Source: Cichorium intybus (Eukaryota; Streptophyta; Magnoliopsida; Asterales; Asteraceae). From it: 64,000 bases of DNA. Shown here piece by piece: positions 34,201-49,046 of this stretch; the first letter of the stretch is position 1, and each line of letters starts with the position of its first letter. Below the pieces are notes generated by a model. The model was not told where the DNA came from, did no database searches, and saw nothing but the letters and a program-made list of their open reading frames with translations. The translations under genes were made by a program, and so were the position numbers. The stretch covers positions 60,927,705-60,991,704 of the forward strand of contig CM042012.1 of assembly GCA_023525715.1 (NCBI GenBank), given 5' to 3'.

Positions 34201-35326
34201 ACCCGTTTCCACCGCGATGCGGCCCTTAGGCGTCCGCGGCGCGATGTGGGTAGGAGCGGGATATGCGGCTGGCTGGAGAGCACGCGTCGCGTATTCTATA
34301 GGTCCGCAACGTGGCGCGCCACAGAAGTGAAAAACCCTATTTCAGATTTAAGCTCCTATATAAAGGGTCCCCAGCCCTATAAAGGGTCCCCAGCCCTAGG
34401 GTTCGTGTTTTTGGAGATTTCCTGGGGTGGAGGCGACTGACTTCGGCAGTAACTCTCTTATCTAGAATTATTGAAGGTTTTTTGAAGATTTTAAGGGTAG
34501 AGAAGGAGGTATCGACAGGTAGGAAGGCTTGCAGCTTGTAGTGTGCATCCTTTCGTTCCAGAAGCAAGGTAAGGGGATTTATCCTTCTTGTTTTCTTTTT
34601 AACCTATTTATATGGTTTCATTCCTTGTCCTTGGATTTAAATGGTTGGTTTGATGAAGGATTGGGGGAAGGAAGGACTCCAGCCCCGAAGGACCCGACTT
34701 TAGACACCTCTCTGATGTCTTTACGTCGTGAGTCAGCTATATTGTCCCTGGTTTGGGTATTGCTAACCCTAAGATTGGTAGTGGCTTGTAATGATTAGGG
34801 TTTTTGGACTATGGACATGCTTAGGCTTGCATGCCCATTAGAATGGGACCTTAGGATAGTCTTTGATCCCGGAAAGGATTTGGGATGAACCCTAACCACT
34901 AGTGGAATTGGTTGAGGGATTAACAAAGGTTTAGGACGGAAACAAGTCCGCACCGCAGACTAAGCTAGTCAGCAACGCGTATTCGGACGAACCCGGTGGA
35001 TGCAAGGCGATCTCCGCGCCGGGTCTCCTATGATGTCGACTGTTGACCAGGAGTTGACTTTGGACCACTGATTTGTGACCATTGTTAGGTCGGACCTTTA
35101 GTTGAATCGTTAGGGGTAAGGTTTGTGGCTAATATGTTATGTGTATGGGATTTAGGTGATCGAACGAGCCTAGTTTGGGATATTAGCGATTATCCGGACG
35201 GTTGTGATTCAGGTGTGTATCCTCACCTTACTATATGATGTTGCATGTTAGGCATCTTGTGTGTTATTTATAGTTATATGATTTGTTCTATAATTGTGAT
35301 TATATGTGGTTGGGCTCAGTACTTAT
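34201..35326 (+). repeat. Gypsy-type LTR piece with duplicated TATA region
   Basis: Begins with CpG palindromes, then a TATA-like box (ctatataaaggg, 34355) whose 'tataaagggtccccagccc' unit is tandemly duplicated, giving a second TATA at about 34378. A 'cggttgtgattcaggtgtgtatcctcac'-type region near 35200 parallels the 'caggtgagtaatctcac' block of other Gypsy LTRs. It is interrupted at 35327 by Copia 3. Both true ends are absent. Confidence 0.5.
34212..34314. other. CpG palindromes in two 22-bp-spaced pairs
   Basis: Centres at 34217 (ccgcgatgcgg), 34239 (cgcg-g-cgcg), 34287 (acgcg-t-cgcgt, perfect) and 34309 (degenerate). Both pair spacings are 22 bp. Confidence 0.75.
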
Positions 35327-35969
35327 TGTTGGTTATATGCCCATCGTTATAACAAGTTGGTAATATTACTATAAATAGTAGGGTCCTTTTGGGTTACACG
35401 CAAGAGACGATTTAGCTAAAAGAGATCAAAAATAAACTTTAGGGGTTAAGTTTATTAATATATCAAAGTAAAGATATATTAATTAGAAACTTAATGGTTA
35501 AGTTTATTAATATACCAAAGTAAAGGTATATTAATTAGAAACTTAATAAGGATAAAGGACCAAAGTGAAATATCCACAAGGGAGGGGATAAGGATGAGGG
35601 GCACTATAAATACAACCCTAGATCTGAGTTGTAGAAGCGGCCAAAACCCTAATTTTCGTCACCCTCCTCCCACCCCTCGATATACGGCCGATTTCTTTCA
35701 AAACCCTAAGTATTATGTGCTAAAACTTCAAGCAAAGGTATATACTACATCAACGGGTGCTGGATCGTTGTCTTGGGTGCGATTACATTAGAGGAGTTCT
35801 ACTTTGGGCTCTCGTCATCCTAACAAGATCAGATCTGAGATCTAAAAGGTATTTCTCGAACTCTCTTGTTTTTACAGTTACAAAAGTGTGTATGATTCTG
35901 TGATCCTGGTTGAATACGATTTTGATTTCTGTTTCCGCTGCGTTGTTTTTATGCTATCGTATTCCAACA
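35327..35969 (+). repeat. 5' LTR of Copia 3
   Basis: TGTTGG...CCAACA, 643 bp, same family as 4365-5007. The left flank is CTTAT; no right copy survives. Confidence 0.93.
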
Positions 35970-35970
35970 G

Positions 35971-35982
35971 TGGTATCAGAGA
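35971..35982 (+). other. Primer binding site of Copia 3, altered
   Basis: TGGTATCAGAGA: the last base departs from TGGTATCAGAGC. Confidence 0.85.
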
Positions 35983-36069
35983 CACTTTATCATGATTTTG
36001 TACTGTTTTGATTCGATTAAAATTGTTAAAAATCGTTTTTTTCTTTGAATTATCGAATCTGTCGACGTC

Positions 36070-36229
36070 CGCGCCGCGGTCCTTGAATGGTCGCGTCGCG
36101 GTCTTCTCTAAAGTTACGATCATTAGGGTTTTGCCGCGTCGCGTTTCCTAGTGTTCCGCGCCGCGTCGTTCTTGGCATGATCGGTTTCTTTTGATTACCG
36201 CGTCGCGTTTTCTTGTGTCTCGCGTCGCG
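36070..36229. other. Six CGCG-N-CGCG palindromes in Copia 3 leader
   Basis: Sites start at 36070, 36092, 36135, 36157, 36199 and 36221: pair spacing 22, 22, 22 and pair-to-pair 65 and 64. All six are intact despite heavy decay elsewhere in the element. Confidence 0.9.
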
Positions 36230-37479
36230 GCGGTCGTGATGTTTTATTTTCTGAAATCAGATTTCTTGTTATAAAATGGTGATTTTAGTATTGTATGATT
36301 GTTTAGATTAATAATTGACATTGAATGTTTGCATGCTCAATAGAATTAATAGCTAAACACAAAGTTTAAAATGCTTCAAAATTTATGGATGATTGTTTAA
36401 ATTAATTATTAACACTGCATCCTTGCGTGTTTAATAGAATTAATAGTTAAACATAATTTTCAAAGAATACTTAAAATTTTAAATGATATATATATTAGAA
36501 TTGTATCTATATGTATAACTAAAAATAAAAATATTGGTCAGACCGTGACTAGGCTCACCTACTCTAAATGTGTAGAAGGTTGAAGGAGGTCTCTTTGATT
36601 CCTAATGAGGTCGGTTTTTAAACAGCATTCATTGCTTACCACCCTCACCGCCTGTCACATTTTATCGAGTGGAGTTACCGAAAGGGTTTGATAGGACAGT
36701 GTTTCAAGATAAAAGTATTACTGAAAATACACAAGTAAGAAAAATTTGTTAAAAGTTAATAGAATTTTTCAAAAGTGAATTGGCATTTCAAACTGGTTTT
36801 AAAATGTTTAAATAGACCCTTTTGCCAATTAAAAGGTTAAAGTGTTTTAACAAGAATGATATATGTAACACTAGATTGTTAAAAGTTGTTAACATGTTTT
36901 AAAATTATTGGCAATTGTAAGACGGTTTTTAAAAGTTTAAGAGACCATTTTGCCAAATAGAAAGTTAAAATGTTTTAACTTAACGAAACGAAATCCCGTT
37001 TTATGAAAATCTGAATCTCATGCCACCCAGAAAGAACCACACATTTAACCGGGCCCTTCCGGCGTGGGAAGTGCTATAGCCAACGCGTCGGATTGGACTC
37101 GGCCAAAATGATGTGATACTCGCGATAACTCATGAATCATGGGCCGGGTGTCACGTGGGTCTTCGTGGTCGATTTACCATCCAAACTCGTGATCCGCGGC
37201 ATACCCGTCACGAGAGAGAGGATGAGCATGATGGGATTAAACATGCCATTGATCAGATTCAATGAATCCCAAAAGATCTAGAAGCTTCATAGAGATTGAA
37301 GTTGGCAAAAGAGTATTGCCTACCTAAATAACTTATGGGGGTGACTACGGCATACCTCTTCACCACCAAAAGCGAAATATGGATTCTAGCCTTAAGTAAA
37401 ATAATTTTATGGGTAATTAATTTATTAAGGGATAATCAAACTAAACAAAACTCTATTTTAGATGTCAACTAAAGAAAGT

Positions 37480-38450
37480 TTGAAAGTTACAAGTTTTTTT
37501 TACTGCGTGGCTTCCTCGATCAAAGTAAGTTCAACGGCATAGATTATGCGTGTTGGTTCCAGAACTTGAGAAGAGTACTCAATGTCGAGGGAAATTTTTA
37601 TATGATTAAGGAACAAGTTCCTATAGATTATCCAGCCAGATCCACTAGTGCTGAAATAGACGGTCAATCATCTTAGACGTCTAAATGATTCGAATAAGGT
37701 TGCTCGTTTCATGTTAGACACTATGATTCCCGAGATTCAAAGAAGATTGTGGGGTCTTGGTGCTTTGACATGATTAACCGGCTTAAGGACATGATCCAAG
37801 AGCAGGTTAAATGGGAACGATTCGAAGTCATGAAAGCATTATTTGGATGTAGGCTGTTACTAGGATGGAGAGTCAATACCCATATGTTTAGCATAAGAGG
37901 GTACATTGACCAAATGTGGAGGTTGGGATTTCTAACAAGTCAGGAGTTAGTCACGGACATTGTCCATAACTCGCTGACTAGTTCTTATGATTAGTTCATT
38001 CTGGACTTCATTATATAGAACTTAAAAGGACCCTTCGAGAGATTACATAGCATGTTGAGGAAAGTAGAACTTTACATGGCTAGGGAATCCAACACCACAG
38101 TTCCTAAAGGAGGTGTCAAAAGGAAAAGGACAAACCCTACCAAGGGAATGATTTTCCTAAAGAAACCTCAATACTGAAATCCTGAGGAAGATTTTTGTTT
38201 CCACTGAAAGGATGTGGGACATGGAAGGCATAAATGCTCAAGATATCTGACGCAATAGAAGTAGTTGCAAGCCAAAGAGTATGGCACTTCAGGTATATTT
38301 GTAATTCCATAAGTGCTTTGCTTATGACCAGTATTGCCATTTTAATGGGCAGAGACTGGAATAAAGCAGAGGTACAAGCCATGGAGAGCTGGATCGAATC
38401 ATGGACTACAAGCAGCTTGCTTTCATCCATATGATTAGGAACCAACTTCT
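37480..38450 (+). pseudogene. Copia 3 gag remnant
   Basis: A patchy gag: 37749-37994 reads MINRLKDMIQEQVKWERFEV, then GYIDQMWRLGFLTSQELVTD, matching the order of the Copia 1 gag. A knuckle-like vestige lies near 38195. Frameshifts and stops throughout. Confidence 0.6.
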
Positions 38451-38910
38451 CTATAGTGTTTTAGTTTATGGTTTTGCAATTTGAAGATTATTGATGTGAA
38501 CATTGTTTCATCAGATGGTTTTGACTTGGTTTAAATAAAGGTTGTTTTAAATAAAAGTTATTTTAAAAGTTATTTTGAAACAAAGTTATGGTCATTACAT
38601 CTATGAGAACTGGTTCACAACAATAGTTCGAAAAGATTGATTCAAGAGAATCCAAATGTTTAGATTAATGGTATGAGTGGAATTGTCTGGTTTTGTAAAC
38701 TTTAAATAAGCTACCAAAACTCCAGATGGATAGGATTCTGGAGATCATTTGACTGAAAGTCTTATGATAACTGCTATTCTTGTCTACATAGAGAGATAAC
38801 TATGCACTGCTCACAAGTTATTGCGGGCAAAGGCTGAGAATCTGTTGGACCTTGTACATCTAATGTATTTGGACCGTTCAGTTTTCCACTAAACTGTCTA
38901 AAATACTCTA

Positions 38911-39126
38911 TTGAGTTTGAAACCTATATGGTGTTCAGTACTTCAAGAACAGAGTATTGAATCAAATGAGCAAATGATAAGAATTCTAAATCTAAGTGCG
39001 GATAAAGAGTTTCTTAGTCAAAGATTATACAATCATCTAATGGACTGTGAAAATTGTTTCAACAGTCAAATCCACTTAGAACGCTACGAGCATCGTATGG
39101 TGTGTCTGAGTTATAATCGAACATAA
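38911..39126 (+). pseudogene. Copia 3 integrase remnant
   Basis: A short frame in which KEFLSQRLYNHLMDCENCFN keeps the spacing of the Copia 1 'EYLSQEFYDHLGNCG' segment, followed by a decayed 'RTPQHNGV' region. Not functional. Confidence 0.5.
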
Positions 39127-39661
39127 AGGTTCGACTTATGATGGATTGTATTATGCTTCCAATCTATGTCTGAGGTTAAACCTTAGAGACAATAGAGTCC
39201 TAACCCTTGCACAACCACAAAAGGTTCTATAAACACTTTCTGAGAAATATGGAGTGTAGATGTTTCTTCACTAGCATATTTAGAAATTTGGGGTCTTGAG
39301 ACTTACGGTTTACCGTGTAGCTCAGAGGACGCCGATTAATAGAAGTGTTATTCCATTAGAGTACTTGGATATAATAAGCATTTTGACAACAGTATGATGT
39401 TGTATAAATGGCAGTCTTCTATGATAGGAAGCTGGTATTCAAGAAATCAGTGGGAGCCTGACTGATCTTGATGAGACTCAAAGGATCAAAGAGCCTGATG
39501 TTGGCACTAGCACTCAACCAGAGGTAGTAAAACCTGTTGAGACTCAGTAAGAGTTTGCTGAGGAATCTGACATAACTCCATCTCCTGTTCGAGAAACTGA
39601 TAAAGGACGTCATACACCTGGTTTTCATGAATTTCATGTTGACGAAGGTGATGAATGTCTG

Positions 39662-40291
39662 GTGGATCATTGTGACCCTACCAATTATCGGAAGTCGTGG
39701 CAGGCCCCTTGGGTTGCCTTAAGGAAAGAGATGATGGAGAGTGAGATGAAATCCATGTATGATAACCAAGTTTGGAACCTGGTTGATCAAACACCTGGCC
39801 TTAAAACAGTTGGGTGTAAATGGGTCTTCAAGAAGAAGACAAACGTGGATGGAAAGGTACACACATACAAAGCCAGACTGATGGCAAAGGGTTATACTCA
39901 AACCCAAGGGGTTGATTATGAGGAAACTTTTTCACCAGTGGCGATGATTAAATATATTAGGATATTGTTTGCCATCGAAACATTTTGTGACTACGAAATA
40001 TGGCAAATGGATGTAAAAACCGCTTTCCTTAACGGAAAACTTTCAGAGGATGTGTATATGACACAACCAGAGGGTTTTGTACAGTCCAAATATCCCAATA
40101 GAGTGTGTAAACTTGTGAAGTCGATTTATGGACTCAAACAAGCATCTCGCAGCTGGAATCTCTGCTTCGATGAGAAAATCAAAGAGTTTGGATTTTCGAG
40201 AAGTGAAGATGAGCCATGTGTATATGTCAGAGCTAGTGGGAGCATTGAAGTCTACCCTATGTCGTACACAGATAGCAAAGTTCTCATGTAA
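39662..40291 (+). pseudogene. Copia 3 RT segment, well preserved
   Basis: From about 39730 the frame matches Copia 1 RT closely (MESEMKSMYDNQVWNLVDQT, TVGCKWVFKKKT, EIWQMDVKTAFLNGKLSEDV, SIYGLKQASRSWNLCFDEKI). It ends at SGS right before the place of the YVDD catalytic motif, where sequence becomes unrecognisable. It lacks the catalytic aspartates and cannot act as RT. Confidence 0.85.
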
Positions 40292-40650
40292 ATGTCCCTA
40301 TCTCGAGAAATATGAAATAAATGAGAATTGCTATGCTATAAATGACACAGGAGAGACTTAATGCGCATGAAGCATTTTGATCTATGGAGATAGAATTAAG
40401 TGCTTCATAGGGATTTTGGGAAACAAAAGTGAACTATGTAAATGTCAGTGCTAGTGGGAGCATTGAAGTCCAACCTATGTTGTATGCAGATAGCAAAGTT
40501 CTCATGTAAACGTCCCTATATCGAGAAATCATAAATAAATGAGAATTGATGTGCTACAAATGACATAGGAGTGACCTATTGCATATGAAGCATCATGATC
40601 TATGGAGATAGACCTAAGTGCTTCATAAGGATAAGCTAGAGTACATGAGC
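40218..40650 (+). repeat. About 218-bp tandem duplication in Copia 3
   Basis: 'ctagtgggagcattgaagtc' at 40233 and 40451 starts two similar units, each containing 'gatagcaaagttctcatgtaaa', 'gaaat...aaataaatgagaatt' and 'gatctatggagatag'. The copies have diverged. Confidence 0.85.
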
Positions 40651-42047
40651 AGTCGGATCTAGAGATACAAGACTCCTATAAGGGATTCAAGTTTCCGTAT
40701 CAAGGTTTAGGACTGAGTGAAACTCAGAGTCCTAGTTCCATCAAGATCCTGTATGAAATGAGTTGAGTCCCGTATGCACTTGCATATGGATCAATCGCAT
40801 AATGTACGAGACCTAATGTATCATATGCCTTGAGCATGATGATTTGACATTAGGCTAATCTTGGCAAAAGTCAAATGGATGGAAGTCACGAAGTATCTTA
40901 AATGTTTAAGATATTCTTGATCCATTATAGTATGGGAGAACTCAGTGTAAAGAAGCACACTGATAGTAGCTTCCAAAACTAATGGAAACGGTTCTTGTAC
41001 GCAGTCAGGATCCGGGTTCTTACCAAAAGAGACATCTCAGTTAATAGAGCTATATCGGATGAGGCAAGATAGCTGATCTGATCACTAAGTCAATGTCTCG
41101 GACTAAGCAAGATCGATCATGCTAAGTCCATATGCATTAGATATGCAAATGAATTGACTTTGAGTGAAGTTAGTATAGTTTGATTTGTATTGGGAACTTA
41201 AGCAATGAAAAACTCTATCTGATATGAAGATTATTATGTGGAGAACATAATATATGCATAAAGGCAGTCATTTCATTAGTTTATCATTGTGTTCCGATTT
41301 TGCGTGTTTTATTGACTTCCTGAATAATTTAATTATTATTCAAACTGTCCACAGTCGGTCATACTTTTGGGAGTAAGTATTGATTCAAGACTGACATGAG
41401 GAATTTGTAAATTGTCCATAGAGATGGGCATAGCATGGAGATGCACTAATTCTCATGTGTACTTAATAGGGATTAAGTATTGGAGTAACCTGCACTTAGA
41501 GATTACTTCATGGAATCTGTCACGAGTAATTCTAAGATGGTAATATCTTATATTCTTCAAGCGGAGATGCATTGATTCTTTGTCCTGCAGTCTGTTGTGC
41601 CTTGGTTTTCTCCAACGTTGTCCGTAACTGGCAGCCATACATGGAATGTCCAGGTATGACATGATGAGTAGGCGAGATCCGTGTAGTCAAAGTTTATTTG
41701 TTCCTTCTGCCCTAACAGGAGAAGCGATATCCATGGGCCCCTCGATGATTTGGTGCTGACAGCAAGTGTACGGCCGTACCGAGACTGAATTGATATAGAA
41801 TCAATAATGCAGTTTGTTGTGGTCATCACAAATCTCTATCGGGAAACATAATTTTGAATGTTTGAGACTGACATAATTCCATGTCAGACGTTCATAAGGA
41901 TATCTTGTAGAACAAAGGGATATTTTGATCACTTGCCTAAGGGCTGTTTCATTAGATGAACACGACACTTGTCTAGGATGACATACACCTTACTAGGTTA
42001 GGGAATATTAGACCATACAGTTGTTATAACAAGTGCAAGTGGGAGAC

Positions 42048-42672
42048 TATTGGTTATATGTCCATCGTTATAACAAGTTGGTAATATTACTATAAATAGT
42101 AGGGTCCTTTTGGGTTACACGCAACAGACGATTTAGCTAAAAGAGATCAAAAATAAACTTGTGGGGTTAAGTTTATTAATATATCAAAGTAAAGATATAT
42201 TAATTAGAAACTTAATGGTTAAGTTTATTAATATACCAAAGTAAAGGTATATTAATTAGAAACTTAATAAGGATAAAGGACCAAAGTGAAATATCCACAA
42301 GGGAGGTGATAAGGATGAGGGGTACTATAAATACAACCCTAGATCTGAGTTGTAGAAGCGGCCAAAACCCTAATTTTCGTCACCCTCCTCCCACCCCTCG
42401 GTATACGGCCGATTTCTTTCAAAACCCTAAGTATTATGTGCTAAAACTTCAAGCAAAGGTATATACTACATCAACGGGTGCTGGATCGTTGTCTTGGGTG
42501 CGATTACATTAGAGGAGTTCTACTTTGGGCTCTCGTCATCCTAACAAGATCAGATCTGAGATCTAAAAGGTATTTCTTGAACCCTCTTGTTTTTACAGTT
42601 ACAAAAGTGTGCATGATTCTGTGATCCTGGTTGAATACGATTTTGATTTCTGTTTCCGCTGCGTTGTTTTTA
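42048..42672 (+). repeat. 3' LTR of Copia 3, end missing
   Basis: Starts tattgg (TG to TA) after 'aagtgggagac' and matches the 643-bp LTR up to 'gcgttgttttta', losing roughly the last 18 bases. Confidence 0.88.
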
Positions 42673-43073
42673 CAAAATTATAAAAAAACGTTTGGGAAAT
42701 TTTTGTAAAAGGATTTGAGGAAAAAAAAAGGACACTTCTTTCCAAAAAAAGTTGTAAAAAAAATTGAGGGAAACAATAAATAAATAAAAGGCTATGCGAA
42801 ATTTTTTAAGAAGATATATATCAAATTTGTAAAACAAATTTACAATAAAGTGAAACTTGAAGATAACTAAAATATTAAAAAGCAATTGCATATAAAAAGA
42901 AAAAGTAGCCGGAAGGGAATCGAGCCTAAAACACTTAAATAACAAAGCAAATTACAAACCACCGAAACAAATACATATTCGTAAGAAACTAGCAATCAAT
43001 TATTTTAAAAAATATAAATGTACAGGATGGCAAAACCCAAAAATAAACAGTAGATAGCGTATGTTAAACGGCC

Positions 43074-43076
<3 letters not shown>
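42673..43076. other. Unassigned AT-rich stretch
   Basis: A-rich sequence without ORF. A tRNA B-box-like phrase (ggctcgattcc, minus strand, about 42920) is the only signal and is too weak to call a SINE. Confidence 0.5.

Positions 43077-43137
<61 letters not shown>
43077..43137. repeat. (TA)n tract, left of TIR element A
   Basis: About 30 TA units. Confidence 0.97.
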
Positions 43138-43139
<2 letters not shown>

Positions 43140-44640
43140 ATATAGATGTAGGTTCAAATACATTTTCTAAATATTGTATGATTGTAGGACTAATTCTGGA
43201 CCAATCATTTGATAGGGGCAAATTAGTCCATTTATATAATATAAATATTAATTTAATTAATTAATTAATTAATTTGCCCAAATTAGATCCCTATATTTAT
43301 GGAACTTAACCTACCAACCCTATTTATCCTCCCCGTCTCTCTCACGTTTTCAATCGACAGCCGTCTTCCTCTCCTGCGTCATCCACCATTGCCGTCGGCT
43401 TCCTCCCTGCTTCATCCACCATTGTCGCCGTCTTTGCTCGTGTCTGGAATCACCAAATCGCTTTCAAAAGGCACGTCCAACCAACCAGTGCAAATCGAAG
43501 AATCACCAAATCGCACCTCCAAGTAAGTTAAATTGAATATATCGGAGTCAGAAAAACTGGATTCAATCTTTTTGAAAATCAAAACAAAAATCGCACCTGT
43601 TCGAGGGAGATGGGTATTTGAGAATCAAAGAATTACAAAATCGCACCTGTTCGAGGACTTCGGGTTGTTGGGTTTATTGAACTTTTAATTTTTTTACAAG
43701 ACGGGAGACATCCAAAAGTGGTTATTCTCCTTCATAAGTTCCGGCAATGAGAAGTGCGCTACCACCAATTCAAATGTAGGGTGGGTGTTTTCTACTTGGA
43801 ATCGATTCCATTAAGAAGTCAAAGAATTACAAAATCGCACCTGTTCAATTCCATTAAGAAGTCTACGATCTCCTTTTCAAGTCAAAAAACATTTTTCTTG
43901 TTTTACTATAAAACCATTCTTCAAGAATATGCAATCGTTCTTTTGTTTCATTCTCCATGAATGTTACAAACCATTATTCTTGTTTCATTCTTTAAGAATG
44001 CATATTTTGGGTCTTTACTGTAAAGTCATTCGTGTGTCTTTTTTAGAGCCATTCTTGTGTCATTCTCTAAGAATGCATATTTTGATTCTATGTAAATTGC
44101 AGGAAACGTCAAAGAATGGACATTGTGTATATTCTTTAAGAATGTAATGGGTGTTAGTTTTTATTTGTTTGTGTTTTGGTAAGTATATTCTCTGAGAATG
44201 AATGTTAGTTTTTTATCGGTTTGGGTTTTGGTAAGACTATTCTAGGAGAATAGTACGTTTTTTTTGTCACAACTAAGTCTATTCTATGAGAATGGTTCAA
44301 ATGTATTCTCCAAGTATTCGAATATACTGTAATTAATTTAAAAACCCACAAAGTATTCTTTGAGAATTTGAAGGTACTGTAATTTTCAGTTTTTAATTTA
44401 TAGTTTTTATTAACGTAATCCCACAAAATTAGGAGATAAATTGGATATTTCCTTTTTAAAATATTAATTAATAGACTAAAATACCCTTTATAAGGGTTTA
44501 ATTGAAAATTCTGATTAATTAATTGTTATAATTTTACAATTAGGCCCTTCAATCTAACACCGTTGATTATTTCGATCGGACACTCCACATTTGGTCATAC
44601 AATCACACAATAATTACCAAATGTATTTAATACTAACTCT
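43138..44640. mobile_element. TIR element A bounded by (TA)n
   Basis: 43149-43210 and 44581-44640 are imperfect inverted repeats ('aaatacattt...tattgtatgattgta' against 'aaatacattt...attgtgtgattgta'). (TA)n lies just outside both. The interior has a C-rich, serine/proline-coding stretch (43299-43526) that may be a captured gene piece, repeats of 'aaatcgcacctgttc' (43587, 43641, 43834), and the palindrome array. No transposase. The layout is that of Micron-like, microsatellite-associated elements described in rice. Confidence 0.5.
43916..44367. repeat. Array of ATTCTNNNAGAAT palindromes
   Basis: Eight intact 13-bp copies start at 43916, 43987, 44062, 44131, 44187, 44239, 44281 and 44355, with degenerate copies at 43950 and 44305. 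Four have 6-bp arms around one base (for example attctt-t-aagaat). Intervals are 42-75 bp. Confidence 0.85.
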
Positions 44641-44660
44641 ATATATATATATATATATAA
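44641..44660. repeat. (TA)n tract, right of TIR element A
   Basis: About 10 TA units. Confidence 0.95.
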
Positions 44661-45837
44661 AATTTGCAAACATCTAAATATGAAAGACTCATGTAAACTT
44701 AAATATATATAATAATAGAAAAAATTAAACAATCTCATAAATAGATATTACGAGCAGCAAATTTTACATATAATTTACACCTAATTATAGAATTATTTTA
44801 AGATGTCAAATCTTTTTAATTATTTTAAATGAAAAATTATATTATAATCAGATTATCAAATTGACATAAACTATAATAAAGGTTATATTTTCATTAAACT
44901 TTATAAAAATACGAATATATCATAAAAGATTATAGATATTTATTTTAGATAAAATTAAGGATTAGCACAGGTCTGTAGAACCCAAGAATCGAGAACTGAT
45001 TTAATAGAAAATAGAGAATTGCAAAATGGACCGAACACAGGTTCTGTTTAGTTATACAAGAAAGTGTGCTATTAAGGGATGTGTTCGGTTCCAAACCTGG
45101 CATGAACCGAACCGAGAACCGAGAAGCGATTTAGTGGGAAATGGAGAACCGATAAGAAGACTGAATACACGATTCTGGTTCTTATTCGGTTTCAGTTCTG
45201 GTTCCAATTATGCACTATTATTGATTTAAAATGATTAAAACGTATTATAACATCGTATAAGTAGTCTTCAACGTTTTTGACCGTTCTGAAACACGCTTTA
45301 TTTCTGAGAAGTGAATTAGTGAATTCTATGTCTTTTTAGTGAAATATATTATAATTATTTAATGAGTTCTTTCATATTTTTATTATTTTGACATTTGGAT
45401 TATTATCTTTGAATTTATTAAATATGAAAAATAAAAACTAAACATAATATATGAATATTTATGTAAATAAAGACTTGCGACAATATCTATTTCTTTTTAG
45501 GTTTTTCGGATCTCTTTTCTTATAAATAATTATATATTGACATATATTATATTAATATATAATTAATTAAAATATTGATATATAAAGATATTGAAAATGA
45601 AAAAGCAAAAAAGAAAAAATAAATACCACAATCCAAAGTAGACCTGATAGGAAAAAGTGAAAAATCATCATCTTTTCTCTCCGGGAAGGAGAAGAATAAC
45701 AGGACCCAACGTAATTCACGTGTGCAAGCAACTGTAAAAAAAAAAAATCAAGCCGACAATATTGAAACGGATCATCTTAAGAATCATCTTAAAAAAACCT
45801 CCTTATAATGAAACTATCATGATCAATTGAGGTTTTT

Positions 45838-45842
<5 letters not shown>
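44661..45842. other. Unassigned AT-rich stretch with CCGAA-type phrases
   Basis: No gene supported. 44970-45215 is rich in 'gaaccgaaccgag'-type phrases related to those at 62575-62820. Confidence 0.5.

Positions 45843-45927
<85 letters not shown>
45843..45927. repeat. (TA)n tract, left of TIR element B
   Basis: About 42 TA units. Confidence 0.97.

Positions 45928-49046
<3,119 letters not shown>

Larger units (their letters stand above)
35327..42672 (+). mobile_element. Copia 3: decayed, possibly non-autonomous relative of Copia 1
   Basis: The 5' LTR (643 bp) and the truncated 3' LTR are of the Copia 1 family. The leader with six palindromes, polypurine tract and 3' non-coding block are all retained. 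Gag and integrase are eroded almost past recognition, while one RT block (39720-40240) stays about 95% identical in protein to Copia 1. The contrast suggests either a chimeric non-autonomous element or conversion from an intact copy. Confidence 0.88.

Noticed and set aside
35594..35791. ORFs in the Copia LTRs (35594, 42306, 11492 on the minus strand)
   Set aside because: They recur because the LTR recurs; LTR interiors are not coding and the frames are short.
42905..42935. SINE or tRNA relic with a B-box-like phrase
   Set aside because: No A box at proper distance and no poly-A/T tail pattern or duplication.
43299..43526. 75-codon proline/serine-rich ORF
   Set aside because: No recognised domain; inside a TIR element; composition explains the open frame. 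Kept only as a possible captured piece.
43916..44367. Heat-shock-element array
   Set aside because: Sites are TTC-5-GAA; heat-shock elements need TTC-2-GAA spacing.
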